From: Chryseobacterium tructae | GTDB lineage: Bacteria > Bacteroidota > Bacteroidia > Flavobacteriales > Weeksellaceae | Reading direction: 5' to 3' | DNA length: 64,000 nucleotides | NCBI RefSeq assembly: GCF_030409875.1 | Contig: NZ_JAUFQR010000001.1 | Span: 682,001-746,000 of the forward strand | Shown: in pieces, positions 28,048 to 37,013 of the stretch | Numbering within the stretch: the stretch's first letter is position 1 | Layout: each line of letters begins with the position of its first letter | Notes under the pieces: model-generated | What the model saw: only the letters and a program-made list of their open reading frames with translations | What the model was told of the DNA's origin: nothing | The model's database searches: none | Position numbers and translations under genes: made by a program

Positions 28048-28193
28048 AGCCCTGTCAGGATCCAAGACAGGGAAATATTCCAAATTTTATTTATTGTTTT
28101 TGCAGTTTTCTATAGAAGAAAGCATGTTTTTGCCTAGGTTCTACATTGGATCGTTCGTGAAACACTGCATTTTTAATCTTAAAATTTTAAAAA

Positions 28194-28574
28194 ATGTCCA
28201 ATCATATTACGGTTACCACAGGAATTTATGATGCTATAAAAGATACACTTAGAAGAAAAAGAGTAAGCATCAATGAAGAGAAAAGATTAATTGATGAATT
28301 GAGAAAAGCCAAACAGGTATTGAGAAGAGATCTGCCTGAAGATACTGTTACAGTTAACAAAAAAGTGACTTTAAAAGATCATACACTGGATTTTGAACAC
28401 GAATATATTTTTGTACCCTCTACCAAAGAAAAACTTAAGAAGAATAAACACTCCATTCTTTCTAATATTGCTCTAGCTGTAGTGGGATACAAAGTAGGAG
28501 ATATCATTGATTGGCCTTTTAAAGAAGGCGAAAGAAAAATTGAAATTGTAAAAGTGGAAGCCTGGGAAGGATAA
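28194..28574 (+). CDS. GreA/GreB-family elongation-factor-like protein
   Basis: A 126-residue protein whose second half (residues 45-126) matches the FKBP-like C-terminal domain of GreA/GreB: VTLKDHTLDFEHEYIFVPS, NIALAVVGYKVGDIIDWP and KIEIVKVE. The AVVGYKVGDIIDW stretch is the signature of this domain. The N-terminus is helical and charged (DTLRRKRVSINEEKRLIDEL) but shorter than the GreA coiled coil. It may bind RNA polymerase like Rnk or the GreA-like proteins, modulating elongation. The catalytic acidic tip of GreA is not clearly present. It stands alone downstream of a possible structured leader. Confidence 0.75.
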   Translation: MSNHITVTTGIYDAIKDTLRRKRVSINEEKRLIDELRKAKQVLRRDLPEDTVTVNKKVTLKDHTLDFEHEYIFVPSTKEKLKKNKHSILSNIALAVVGYKVGDIIDWPFKEGERKIEIVKVEAWEG

Positions 28575-28655
28575 AACTTTGTCATATAGGGTTGAATTTA
28601 CGAAGAAAACGTAGTCTATTTTTGGGCTGCGTTTTCTGTTTCTTGAGAATAAATA

Positions 28656-28893
28656 TTGGAAAACGCTAAGGCGCAAGTTTTTTACATGCATGATGTTTTA
28701 AGGCGTGAAGATTTTATCTATGATAAAATGATATGCTGAATGATTGCCACGAATTCCCGAATAATTTTAATTATAACCTATCTATCTGGTAAAAGATTTT
28801 AAACCAAATAAGCACATAGATTTTAGAGAAGATAAGGGGGGCTGATTTTAATATAAAAAGCATTCCTGAAAGAAATTCGTGCATTCGTGGCTA
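28656..28893. repeat. Dispersed intergenic repeat, copy 1
   Basis: Contains AACGCTAAGGCGCAAG, TTTTATCTATGATAAAAT, TGCCACGAAT and, about 130 bases later, ATTCGTGCATTCGTGG, motifs shared with regions near 30.2, 31.7 and 49.8 kb. The CACGAAT and ATTCGTG motifs are inverted relative to each other. There is no open frame. Together with 28894-29086 it fills the gap before the deoxyhypusine-synthase-like gene. Confidence 0.65.
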
Positions 28894-29064
28894 AAAAGTA
28901 TCAGCATGTTTTTTGCTGAATATCTTTGATCTTCTTGCGTCTTCGCATCTATCCAGCAAAATATGGCTAGTACAAGTTTTGCCTGATTATTTAACAAATG
29001 ATAAAAAATCACTCCTCTATGAGACTTTCTTGAAGTGCTTGGGCTGCATTCCGTTTTTAAGTTT

Positions 29065-29072
29065 TATCTTTG
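29065..29072 (+). promoter_or_regulatory. -7 promoter element of the deoxyhypusine-synthase-like gene
   Basis: TATCTTTG matches TAnnTTTG and lies 14 bases before the ATG at 29087. It falls inside the longer in-frame extension that starts at 28913, which argues against that upstream start. Confidence 0.6.
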
Positions 29073-29086
29073 CAAAAATTAAAAAA

Positions 29087-30061
29087 ATGAGCAAACCGAT
29101 AACTGAATTCATAGAAAAGTATTACCTGCACTTTAACGCAGCTGCATTGGTGGATGCTTCTAAAGGATATGTTGCACATCTTAAAGATGGCGGAAAAATG
29201 ATGATTACTTTAGCAGGAGCAATGTCTACTGCTGAATTAGGAAAAATTCTTGCTGAAATGATCCGTCAGGGGAAAGTAGATTTTATCTCTTGTACAGGAG
29301 CGAACCTTGAAGAAGATTTAATGAACCTTGTAGCACACTCTCACTATGAAAGAGTTCCTCATTACAGAGATTTAACTGCTCAGGATGAATGGGATCTTTT
29401 AGAAAGAGGTCTCAACAGAGTTACAGATACTTGTATCCCTGAAGAAGAAGCTTTCAGAAGGTTACAGAAGCATATTGTGGAAATCTGGAAAGATGCAGAA
29501 GCTAAAGGAGAAAGATATTTCCCACACGAGTTTATGTATAAAATGATCCTTTCAGGAGTATTGGAGCAGTACTATGAAATTCCTAGAGAAAATTCTTGGA
29601 TGATCGCTGCTGCAGAAGCAAACTTACCAATCGTAGTTCCAGGATGGGAAGACTCTACAATGGGTAACATCTTCGCTTCTTACTGCATCAAAGGTGAGCT
29701 TAAAGCAACTACAATGAAATCAGGAATCGAGTATATGACTTACCTTGCTGACTGGTATACTAAAAATTCAGCTGGAAAAGGAGTTGGATTCTTCCAGATT
29801 GGTGGTGGTATCGCAGGAGATTTCCCTATTTGTGTAGTACCAATGTTATACCAAGATATGGAAATGCATGACATTCCTTTCTGGTCTTATTTCTGCCAGA
29901 TCTCTGACTCTACTACATCTTACGGTTCTTATTCAGGAGCTGTTCCAAATGAAAAAATCACTTGGGGTAAATTAGATATCACTACACCGAAGTTTATCGT
30001 TGAAAGTGATGCGACAATCTGTGCGCCATTAATGTTCTCTTATATCCTTGAGAATGCCTAA
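29087..30061 (+). CDS. Deoxyhypusine-synthase-like enzyme
   Basis: A 324-residue NAD-dependent aminobutyl-transferase homologue. Eukaryotic deoxyhypusine synthase transfers an aminobutyl group from spermidine to eIF5A, which bacteria lack; bacterial relatives are thought to make homospermidine or act in other polyamine reactions. The NAD site signatures ITLAGAMSTAELG and FISCTGANLEEDLMNL, the FFQIGGGIAGDFPI loop, and the catalytic lysine (Lys295 in ITWGKLD, equal to the essential Lys of the WGK motif in the eukaryotic enzyme) are all present. The ATG at 29087 is chosen because family similarity starts at MSKPITEFIEKYY and a promoter element overlaps the longer frame. It is monocistronic and followed by a terminator. 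Confidence 0.85.
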   Translation: MSKPITEFIEKYYLHFNAAALVDASKGYVAHLKDGGKMMITLAGAMSTAELGKILAEMIRQGKVDFISCTGANLEEDLMNLVAHSHYERVPHYRDLTAQDEWDLLERGLNRVTDTCIPEEEAFRRLQKHIVEIWKDAEAKGERYFPHEFMYKMILSGVLEQYYEIPRENSWMIAAAEANLPIVVPGWEDSTMGNIFASYCIKGELKATTMKSGIEYMTYLADWYTKNSAGKGVGFFQIGGGIAGDFPICVVPMLYQDMEMHDIPFWSYFCQISDSTTSYGSYSGAVPNEKITWGKLDITTPKFIVESDATICAPLMFSYILENA

Positions 30062-30090
30062 GAAATAAACTCTTTACGAGATTACAATAT

Positions 30091-30118
30091 AAGCGCTTCC
30101 ATTTGGAGGCGCTTTTTT
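30091..30118 (+). terminator. Terminator after the deoxyhypusine-synthase-like gene
   Basis: AAGCGCTTCC / GGAGGCGCTT hairpin (one mismatch) followed by six T, 30 bases after the stop codon. Confidence 0.8.
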
Positions 30119-30217
30119 ATTTGGATTTCTGATACGTTTTTTAGCGCTCGCAGATTTTCCAGATGACGCAAATTCTTCTTTAATGGTTAGAAACTGCAAG
30201 ATTCACAAAAATTTTTT

Positions 30218-30388
30218 GCCAAGAATGCACGAATTTTTTATTGAAGCTCATATATGATAAGTGTAAATGAAATTATTTGTGTATTCGTGGCAATCATTCA
30301 GCAGCATACCATTTTATCGTAGATAAAATCTTCACGGCTTAAAGCATCATATATATAAAAAAACTTGCGTCTTTGCGATTTCCAACAA
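30218..30388. repeat. Dispersed intergenic repeat, copy 2
   Basis: Carries GCCAAGAATGCACGAATTTT, TTATTTGTGTATTCGTGGC, TTTTATCGTAGATAAAATC and AACTTGCGTCTTTGCG. The last part is the reverse complement of the first part of copy 1. No coding potential. It lies in the gene-free stretch 30119-30480. Confidence 0.65.
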
Positions 30389-30480
30389 ACTCAGCTTAAA
30401 ATAAAAATCTGTGTTATCAGCTAAATCTACGAATCAATAGCTATTCTAATTAAGACCATTGCTATCAGCTGAAAATAAAA

Positions 30481-30627
30481 TTAATCTAAAGAATTAACCA
30501 GCACAAAATAACGATACGCTAGAATTCCTTTTTCAATCTTTGTCAGACTATTCGGATCCTTCTTACTCAACTTCGGAAGAACCTTTTTATTGATTACATT
30601 CAGTAAACGGAAAAATGATTTTTTCAT
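30481..30627 (-). CDS. Small conserved basic protein of Flavobacteriia
   Basis: A 48-residue basic protein starting at the ATG at 30625-30627. The sequence reads MKKSFFRLLNVINKKVLP, then LSKKDPNSLTKIEKGILAYR and YFVLVNSLD. Small proteins of this pattern occur widely in Flavobacteriia and have sometimes been labelled SsrA-binding protein without good cause, since they lack the SmpB fold. It diverges from the atl gene. An upstream in-frame ATG at 30672 would add 15 unlikely residues. Function unknown. Confidence 0.6.
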   Translation of the reverse strand: MKKSFFRLLNVINKKVLPKLSKKDPNSLTKIEKGILAYRYFVLVNSLD

Positions 30628-30712
30628 ATCTTTATCTTTTAATGAAACATCATGGGTATTGTAAGAGTTCAAAAATGATGCAAAAATTAAATATGTTTTC
30701 CAAGATTAAGAT

Positions 30713-31008
30713 ATGGACGAAATTTTCAAACAACAGGTATACGAAGTAGCGAGGCTTATTCCAAAGGGAAGAGTTTCTACATATGGAGCTATAGCGAAAG
30801 CAGTAGGATATCCTAATCATTCCCGTCATGTAGGAAAGCGATGGGTGGGTGTCCGGAAGATGTTCCTGCACATCGTATTATTTCCAGTTCAGGAACATTA
30901 TCCGTTCCGGAGTTTCAGAAAAAATTGGAAGCAGAAGGGATTACTGTGGAAAACTTAAGAATAAAAGGGTTCAAGAAACTATTTTGGGATCCAATGAATG
31001 AATTATAA
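30713..31008 (+). pseudogene. Alkyltransferase-like protein, Atl/MGMT family (one-base frameshift)
   Basis: Small DNA-damage sensor related to O6-methylguanine-DNA methyltransferase. The first frame gives MDEIFKQQVYEVARLIPKGR then VSTYGAIAKAVGYPNHSRHVGK and runs out of frame. Restoring one G after the G at 30838 continues as AMGGCPEDVPAHRIISSSG, then LRIKGFKKLFWDP, to a stop at 31006-31008, 98 residues in total. The motif that is PCHR in true methyltransferases reads PAHR here, so the acceptor cysteine is absent: this is an Atl-type protein, which flips and flags alkylated guanine for nucleotide excision repair. The frameshift is probably a sequence error. Confidence 0.8.
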
Positions 31009-31099
31009 TTAGGTTTTTATTAGTATAAATTCGTGGCAAAAAATATCACTCATACATTGATATGAGTGATACAAATATTTTTACAGTCCAAAAAATATA

Positions 31100-31501
31100 T
31101 TATTTCCTAGCTCTTGAAGGACTTTGAGAAACTTTCAACTCTTCTTTTAATCTTTCATTTTCTTCTTTTAATAGAGTAATATATCCTTGTAGGTTTTCAA
31201 TAACCGCACCTGGAATATTATCATAATTATTCTGGTTCGTGATTACTCCTGCAGAAGAAGATCTATCATTAAATACAGGATGGTCATTATTAACCACTAC
31301 TGCAGCTGCCTCATCTTCATAAATATCCTCTAAAGGAACGTCTAAAAAACGGGCAATTTTGTTCCACTCATCAGGGATAATTTTTACATCACCACTTTCC
31401 TTTCTGCTATAGTTAGATACATCTGTAGCGATAAAATCAGCTACCTGCTGCTGAGTATAGCCTTTTTGCTTTCTGATAAGACGTAATTTTTCTTTTTGCA
31501 T
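31100..31501 (-). CDS. XRE-family regulator with C-terminal coiled coil
   Basis: A 133-residue protein. Residues 4-60 form a helix-turn-helix domain (LRLIRKQKGYTQQQVADFIA, DVSNYSRKESGDVKI, EWNKIARFLDVPLEDIYED). A flexible middle rich in Asn follows. The C-terminal 30 residues (IENLQGYITLLKEENERLKE) are a short coiled coil, likely for dimerisation. This layout is frequent in Chryseobacterium XRE regulators. No operon partner or toxin is next to it, and its targets are unknown. Confidence 0.8.
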   Translation of the reverse strand: MQKEKLRLIRKQKGYTQQQVADFIATDVSNYSRKESGDVKIIPDEWNKIARFLDVPLEDIYEDEAAAVVVNNDHPVFNDRSSSAGVITNQNNYDNIPGAVIENLQGYITLLKEENERLKEELKVSQSPSRARK

Positions 31502-31661
31502 GACCTACATTTTATACAAAAATGGAAAAAAACCACAATGTATACAACAGAAAACTGAAAAAAAAGCAGATGAATTTTCACTGTTGGGAGAAAATGAACT
31601 ACAAAAGCTACAAAAGCTTTATGATGAACGAAATCTTCAGCAAGAATAGCGCATATGTTTT

Positions 31662-31892
31662 AGCCACGAATACACGAATTTTTTATTGAGACTCATATAT
31701 AGAGCATTATATTCTATGTGATTATGTTGTTTAAAATCTTTCACCATCCAGGCACATAGATGATAACTGTAATTAAAATTATTCGTGCATTCGTGGCAAT
31801 ATTCATCGGTCTACAATTTTATCGGAGATAAAATCCTTGCGCCTTAAAAACATCATGTATGTAAAAGAATTTGCGCCTTAGCGTTTCCAACA
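31662..31892. repeat. Dispersed intergenic repeat, copy 3
   Basis: The most complete copy: GCCACGAATACACGAATTTT at the left, then about 110 bases on ATTATTCGTGCATTCGTGGC in the opposite sense, then TTTTATCGGAGATAAAATCC and TTTGCGCCTTAGCGTTTCC. The two CACGAAT-type ends could pair to give a long stem. It lies between an XRE gene and htpG. The rest of 31502-31937 shows no gene. Confidence 0.65.
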
Positions 31893-31900
31893 TTTAATAC

Positions 31901-31932
31901 AAAAAAGACTGCCTCATTCGAAACAGTCTTCA
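31901..31932 (-). terminator. Terminator after htpG
   Basis: On the minus strand GAAGACTG / CAGTCTTT arms with a 12-base loop, then a run of T. It lies just before the htpG stop codon region, on the plus-strand left side. Confidence 0.7.
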
Positions 31933-31937
31933 CTACA

Positions 31938-33830
31938 TTATTTTTCAAGTTGCTTATAGCTTCTCTGTATAAAATCTGTAAGGTCTTTTCCCTTCAGCAG
32001 ATTTTGAGATAACTTGGCAAGATCCAAAGCATATTTAATTAAGCTTTCCTTCTCTTCTGCATTTTCAGTTTTCAAGATTTGGTTAGAAAGTTCACTGTTG
32101 GAATTCACAACAAGATTGTACATTTCCGGGAATCCACCCATTCCGAACATGCCGCCACCGCCAGTTGCCTGCATTTCTTTCATTCTTCTCATAAACTCAG
32201 GTTGAGTAATGGTGAACGGAGCATCACTACTATCAAGATCTTCAAGCTGAACCGTGAATTTAGAATCCTGGATGGCTTCTTCTACATTCTTTTTCAATGA
32301 TTCCTTTTCAGTGTCATTCAGTTTTGAAATAACAGGCTCATCTTTTTTAATCAGATTATTGATGTGATCTGCATCTACTCTTGTGAATGAAATATTTTCC
32401 TTTGTAGTTTCCAGTTTCTGGATAACGTGTGAAATAATCGGAGAATCCAATAGCAGAACTTCATATCCTTTATCTTTTGCAGACTGAATGTAGCTGTGTT
32501 GTTCATCTGCATTGGTTGCGTAAAGAACTACAAGCTTGTTATCCTTATCCGTTTGTGTAGGCGTGATTTTATCAACCAATTCATTCCAAAGGAAATATTT
32601 TCCGTCTGTTGTTGGATATAATGTGAATTTATCTGCTTTCTCTGCAAATTTCTCTTCAGTGATAACTCCGTATTCAATGACTATTTTAATGTCATTCCAT
32701 TTTTGTTCATAATCTTCGCGGTTTTCATTGATAAGAGAAGCCATTTTATCGGCTACTTTTTTTGTGATGTAAGAAGAAATTTTCTTTACAGCACCATCAG
32801 CCTGAAGATAAGAACGGGATACATTCAATGGGATGTCCGGAGAATCAATTACTCCTCTTAAAAGCATTAGGAAGTCAGGAACGATTCCTTTTACTTCGTC
32901 GGTTACGAATACCTGGTTTTGGTATAATTGGATCTTATCCTTATCAATATTTAAATTGTTGCTTAATTTTGGGAAGAATAAAACCCCGGTAAGGTTGAAA
33001 GGATAATCTACATTCAGGTGGATATGGAATAAAGGCTCCTCAAACTGCATTGGATATAGTTCATGATAGAACTTCATATAATCCTCATTGGTAAGATCAC
33101 TAGGAGCGATAGTCCATGCTGGAGTAGGGTTGTTGATGATATTATCTACTTCCTCGGTTTCAGCCACAGCATCTTCAGGTGCATCTTCCGGTAAAGGAAG
33201 TGTATGTGTTTTTGTTCCGAATTTAATAGGAACAGGCATGAATTTGTTATACTTTAATAACAGCTCACGGATTTTTGCTTCTTCTAAAAACTCTACAGAA
33301 TCTTCTGCGATGTGAAGAATGATTTCGGTTCCTCTTTCTGTTTTATCAGTTGTTTCTTCAAGAGTAAATTCAGGGCTTCCATCACAAATCCATCTTACTG
33401 CAGGTTCGTCTTTATAAGATTTGGTAAGGATTTCCACTTTTTCAGCTACCATGAAGGCAGAATAGAATCCAAGTCCGAAGTGCCCGATAATTCCTGAATC
33501 TTTAGCAGTATCTTTATATTTTTCCAAAAACTCTTCAGCCCCGGAAAAAGCAACCTGGTTGATGTATTTTTCAACCTCTTCTCCGGTCATCCCAATACCT
33601 TGATCGATAATACGTAAAGTTTTTTGTTCTTTATCAATTTTAACCTCAAGTTTAGGATTCCCGTATTCTACTTTTGCTTCGCCAATACTTGTTAAATGTT
33701 TTAGTTTTAAAGTAGCATCTGTAGCGTTGGAAATAAGTTCTCTTAAGAATATTTCGTGGTCACTGTAAAGAAACTTTTTAATAAGTGGGAAAATGTTTTC
33801 CACTGATACATTAATATTTCCTTTCGTCAT
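31938..33830 (-). CDS. htpG: Chaperone HtpG (bacterial Hsp90)
   Basis: ATP-dependent cytosolic chaperone of 630 residues. The GHKL ATPase domain carries the Hsp90 signatures near the N-terminus: FLRELISNATDATLKL (conserved Glu and Asn), DQGIGM, and GHFGLGFYSAFMVA as lid. The middle domain with RGVIDSPDIPLNVSRSYLQ contains the catalytic arginine motif. The C-terminal dimerisation domain has FMRRMKEMQATGGGGMFGMG. The overall length matches E. coli HtpG (624 residues). It diverges from the S9 peptidase gene. Confidence 0.97.
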   Translation of the reverse strand: MTKGNINVSVENIFPLIKKFLYSDHEIFLRELISNATDATLKLKHLTSIGEAKVEYGNPKLEVKIDKEQKTLRIIDQGIGMTGEEVEKYINQVAFSGAEEFLEKYKDTAKDSGIIGHFGLGFYSAFMVAEKVEILTKSYKDEPAVRWICDGSPEFTLEETTDKTERGTEIILHIAEDSVEFLEEAKIRELLLKYNKFMPVPIKFGTKTHTLPLPEDAPEDAVAETEEVDNIINNPTPAWTIAPSDLTNEDYMKFYHELYPMQFEEPLFHIHLNVDYPFNLTGVLFFPKLSNNLNIDKDKIQLYQNQVFVTDEVKGIVPDFLMLLRGVIDSPDIPLNVSRSYLQADGAVKKISSYITKKVADKMASLINENREDYEQKWNDIKIVIEYGVITEEKFAEKADKFTLYPTTDGKYFLWNELVDKITPTQTDKDNKLVVLYATNADEQHSYIQSAKDKGYEVLLLDSPIISHVIQKLETTKENISFTRVDADHINNLIKKDEPVISKLNDTEKESLKKNVEEAIQDSKFTVQLEDLDSSDAPFTITQPEFMRRMKEMQATGGGGMFGMGGFPEMYNLVVNSNSELSNQILKTENAEEKESLIKYALDLAKLSQNLLKGKDLTDFIQRSYKQLEK

Positions 33831-33983
33831 AATATTTTAGATTTTTAATTTTCAAATATTTCTCAAAAAAAATACCACGAAGCAGAAAGTGACAGAATGA
33901 CATTTTTTCAATGGATAGGAATTCGGAATTATGTGGATTTGTCAAAGAAATATCCTATTTTTAATCCTTAAAAATTTTTAAAA

Positions 33984-36857
33984 ATGAAGATGAAATGTAC
34001 AGTCTTAATTCTGTTCATAATGGCCTGTTGCCTGTATGGACAGAAAAAGCCATTAGACCATTCTGTGTATGACAGTTGGCAAAATATTGGCTCGAGAAAA
34101 ATCTCAAATGACGGAAAATGGGTGGCTTATTCTGTAGATGCTCAGGAGGGAAATCCTACCCTTTTTTTATACTCAGTTAAAAATAAAACTTCACAGAAGT
34201 TTGCTAGAGGAACAAAAGTAAATTTTACCAATGATTCCAGGTTTGCTGTTTTTCAGATCCGTCCCTTGTATAAAGATATAAAAGCGGTAAAAGATAAAAA
34301 GCTTAAAAAAAATAAATTGACGAAAGACAGTTTGGCGATCGTTGATTTTGTGAGTGGGCAAACGGAAAAAATTGCAGGTGTGAAAACATTTAAAACTCCA
34401 GAGAAGGCAGGTTCTTATGTTGCTTATCTTCTGGAAGATAAATCTTCAGATAAAGAAGATGGTGATGAAAATAAGGAGGAAGATAAAAATGTAAAGCCCC
34501 TTCAGTTGGTAGTACGTAATCTTCTGGATGGAAAAAGTACAACCTATGATAATGTAATTCGTTATGAGTTCAGTAAAAATGGAAAACAACTGGCTTTTGT
34601 AACTAAGAAACCGGACGAGAAAAAAGATAAAAAAGAAAGTAAAGATTCAACAGATGAAAAATCTGCGGATAAAAAAGATACAGATAAATCTAAACCGAAG
34701 AAATATGCCCTTGAAACCGTTCAGGTGGTAGATCTACAGAAAGGAACAGTTGCTAAAGTTTCAGAAATGGAAGGTGATTTTTCACAATTGTCGTTTGATG
34801 AGGAAGGAAATCAGTTGGCTTATGTGGGAACTTCTTCTGCACAGAATGATTTAGTAAAGCTATATAATCTGTATTATTTTAATCTTAAAGGAAATAAGAA
34901 AGAGCTGGTAACGAATGAAAATACTCAAATGAAAAAAGATTGGGTAATTTCTGAAAATCGTTTGCCTCTATTCAGTAAAGATGGAAAGCAGTTGTATTTT
35001 GGAGTTGCTCCAAGACCTGTTGCAAAAGACACGGCGATGATTGCCAACGATCATGCAGTGGTAGATATCTGGAATTACAGAGATGATTATCTGCAAACCG
35101 TACAACTCAAAGAATTGAAAAATGACTTGAAAAAATCTTATGCAGCGGTAATGCAAACTGAAAAGCCTGATTTCTTTAGAAATATTGATGGTGAGGATTT
35201 AGATACTTTACGAGTAGTAAATGAAGGAAATGCTGAATTTGCCCTTGGAGTTACAAGTCTAAACAATCGTATTTCTTCACAATGGGAAGGTTCAACAAAG
35301 AAAACCTATTTTCTTATTGATAATAAGACAGGAGAACGAAGTGAAATTATTAAAAATTTAGACGGCTCAGTTGAAGTATCTCCATTGGGGAAATTTATTG
35401 TCATTTTTGACAGGGAAAAAGGAAGATGGTTGAGTTATAATATTAAAACTAAGCAAACATTTCCTCTTACTACAGGATTGCCCGTTTCTTTCGTAGATGA
35501 AGAGTTTGATATGCCGGATTTCCCATACTCTTATGGTATTGCATCATGGACGGATAATGATGAGTCTGTGATTATCAAAGACCGTTATGATCTTTGGGAG
35601 TTTTTCCTGAACGGATCAAAAAAACCAAGAAATATCACCAACGGATATGGACGTAAAAATAAAATAACATTTGATACTTACGATTTAGATAAAGATATTA
35701 AAAGCTTAAACCGAAAGTCTTCGATTTATTTATCAGCATTTGATAATACCTCTAAGGCAAACGGAATCTTTAAAACCTCTATTCATTCGAATACTGATCC
35801 TGTAAAAATTCAAATGGAAAATGTATGGGGATATCGTAGCTTGCAAAAGGCTAAAAATGCAGATGAGTATATTGTTGTTAAAGAATCTTACACTAATTCA
35901 CCCAATATTTTTGTAACATCCAATTTTTCGGATCAGCAAAAATTAAGCAATACCAACCCGCAGCAAACTCTTTATAATTGGGGTACTGATGAATTGGTCA
36001 ACTGGACAACACCAAAAGGAAATACTTCTACAGGAGTTTTGTTTAAACCGGAAAATTTCGACCCGAATAAAAAGTATCCAATGATTGTTTACTTCTATGA
36101 AAAACTCTCGGATAACCTGAACCGTTATGTAGCACCGTCTCCAACGCCTTCAAGATTAAATATTTCTTATTTTGTGAGCAACGGATATCTGGTTTTTACT
36201 CCTGATATTTCTTACGTAGATGGTTTACCTGGAGAATCTGCAATGGATTACATCAATTCCGGAGTTGAAAAGCTAAAACAAAATGCTTGGGTAGATGGTA
36301 CTAAAATAGGAATTCAGGGACAAAGCTGGGGTGGTTATCAGGTAGCCTACTTGATTGCTCATACCGATATGTATGCAGCTGCCTGGACTGGCGCTCCTGT
36401 GGTGAATATGACTTCTGCTTATGGTGGAATCCGATGGGGTTCTGGGATGAATAGACAATTCCAGTACGAAAAATCACAAAGTAGATTAGGGAAAAATCTA
36501 TGGGAAGCACCGGATCTTTATATTAAAAATTCACCGCTTTTTGCCATTGATAAAGTAAAAACTCCGGTAGCCATTATGAGTAATGATGAAGATGGGGCAG
36601 TGCCATGGTACCAGGGAATTGAAATGTTTACGGCATTACGCCGTCTTGGGAAACCAGCGTGGCTTCTGAATTATAATGGAGATGATCATAATCTTATCAA
36701 ACGCCAAAACAGAAAAGATATCCAAATCCGTGAACAGCAGTTTTTTGATTATTATCTTAAAGGGGCGAAAGCTCCGGTCTGGATGACCAAAGGTATTCCA
36801 GCTACCAAAAAAGGAAAAGATTGGGGATTTGAATTAACAGATGATAAACCTAATTAA
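33984..36857 (+). CDS. S9-family (prolyl oligopeptidase-type) serine peptidase, exported
   Basis: A 957-residue exported peptidase with a signal peptide (about 19 residues, ending LYGQ), a long beta-propeller-like region with a charged low-complexity insert around residues 150-240 (many Lys, Asp, Glu), and a C-terminal alpha/beta-hydrolase domain. The nucleophile Ser781 lies in GQSWGGYQ. The acid is probably Asp870 in DEDGAVPW and the base His902 in GDDHNL. These are the triad positions of the dipeptidyl-peptidase IV/acylaminoacyl-peptidase group. It probably trims peptides in the periplasm. It is monocistronic with a perfect terminator. Confidence 0.92.
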   Translation: MKMKCTVLILFIMACCLYGQKKPLDHSVYDSWQNIGSRKISNDGKWVAYSVDAQEGNPTLFLYSVKNKTSQKFARGTKVNFTNDSRFAVFQIRPLYKDIKAVKDKKLKKNKLTKDSLAIVDFVSGQTEKIAGVKTFKTPEKAGSYVAYLLEDKSSDKEDGDENKEEDKNVKPLQLVVRNLLDGKSTTYDNVIRYEFSKNGKQLAFVTKKPDEKKDKKESKDSTDEKSADKKDTDKSKPKKYALETVQVVDLQKGTVAKVSEMEGDFSQLSFDEEGNQLAYVGTSSAQNDLVKLYNLYYFNLKGNKKELVTNENTQMKKDWVISENRLPLFSKDGKQLYFGVAPRPVAKDTAMIANDHAVVDIWNYRDDYLQTVQLKELKNDLKKSYAAVMQTEKPDFFRNIDGEDLDTLRVVNEGNAEFALGVTSLNNRISSQWEGSTKKTYFLIDNKTGERSEIIKNLDGSVEVSPLGKFIVIFDREKGRWLSYNIKTKQTFPLTTGLPVSFVDEEFDMPDFPYSYGIASWTDNDESVIIKDRYDLWEFFLNGSKKPRNITNGYGRKNKITFDTYDLDKDIKSLNRKSSIYLSAFDNTSKANGIFKTSIHSNTDPVKIQMENVWGYRSLQKAKNADEYIVVKESYTNSPNIFVTSNFSDQQKLSNTNPQQTLYNWGTDELVNWTTPKGNTSTGVLFKPENFDPNKKYPMIVYFYEKLSDNLNRYVAPSPTPSRLNISYFVSNGYLVFTPDISYVDGLPGESAMDYINSGVEKLKQNAWVDGTKIGIQGQSWGGYQVAYLIAHTDMYAAAWTGAPVVNMTSAYGGIRWGSGMNRQFQYEKSQSRLGKNLWEAPDLYIKNSPLFAIDKVKTPVAIMSNDEDGAVPWYQGIEMFTALRRLGKPAWLLNYNGDDHNLIKRQNRKDIQIREQQFFDYYLKGAKAPVWMTKGIPATKKGKDWGFELTDDKPN

Positions 36858-36861
36858 TGAC

Positions 36862-36897
36862 AAAATCGGCAGAGCTTTCTGCTCTGCCGATTTTTTA
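36862..36897 (+). terminator. Terminator after the S9 peptidase gene
   Basis: Perfect stem AAAATCGGCAGAGC / GCTCTGCCGATTTT with a 4-base loop and a T-run. Confidence 0.9.
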
Positions 36898-37013
36898 TTT
36901 TAAAAATATTTCTCAAAAAAACATCGTGAATGATAAACTGACACAATGGCATTTTTTTTATGATGGGCCTATTGTGAGCTTTTATTATATTTACCGCCAA
37001 TTTTAACAACAAT

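Noticed and set aside
28913..29086. Longer N-terminus of the deoxyhypusine-synthase-like protein
   Set aside because: It contains the promoter element and repeat-derived sequence and has no family similarity.
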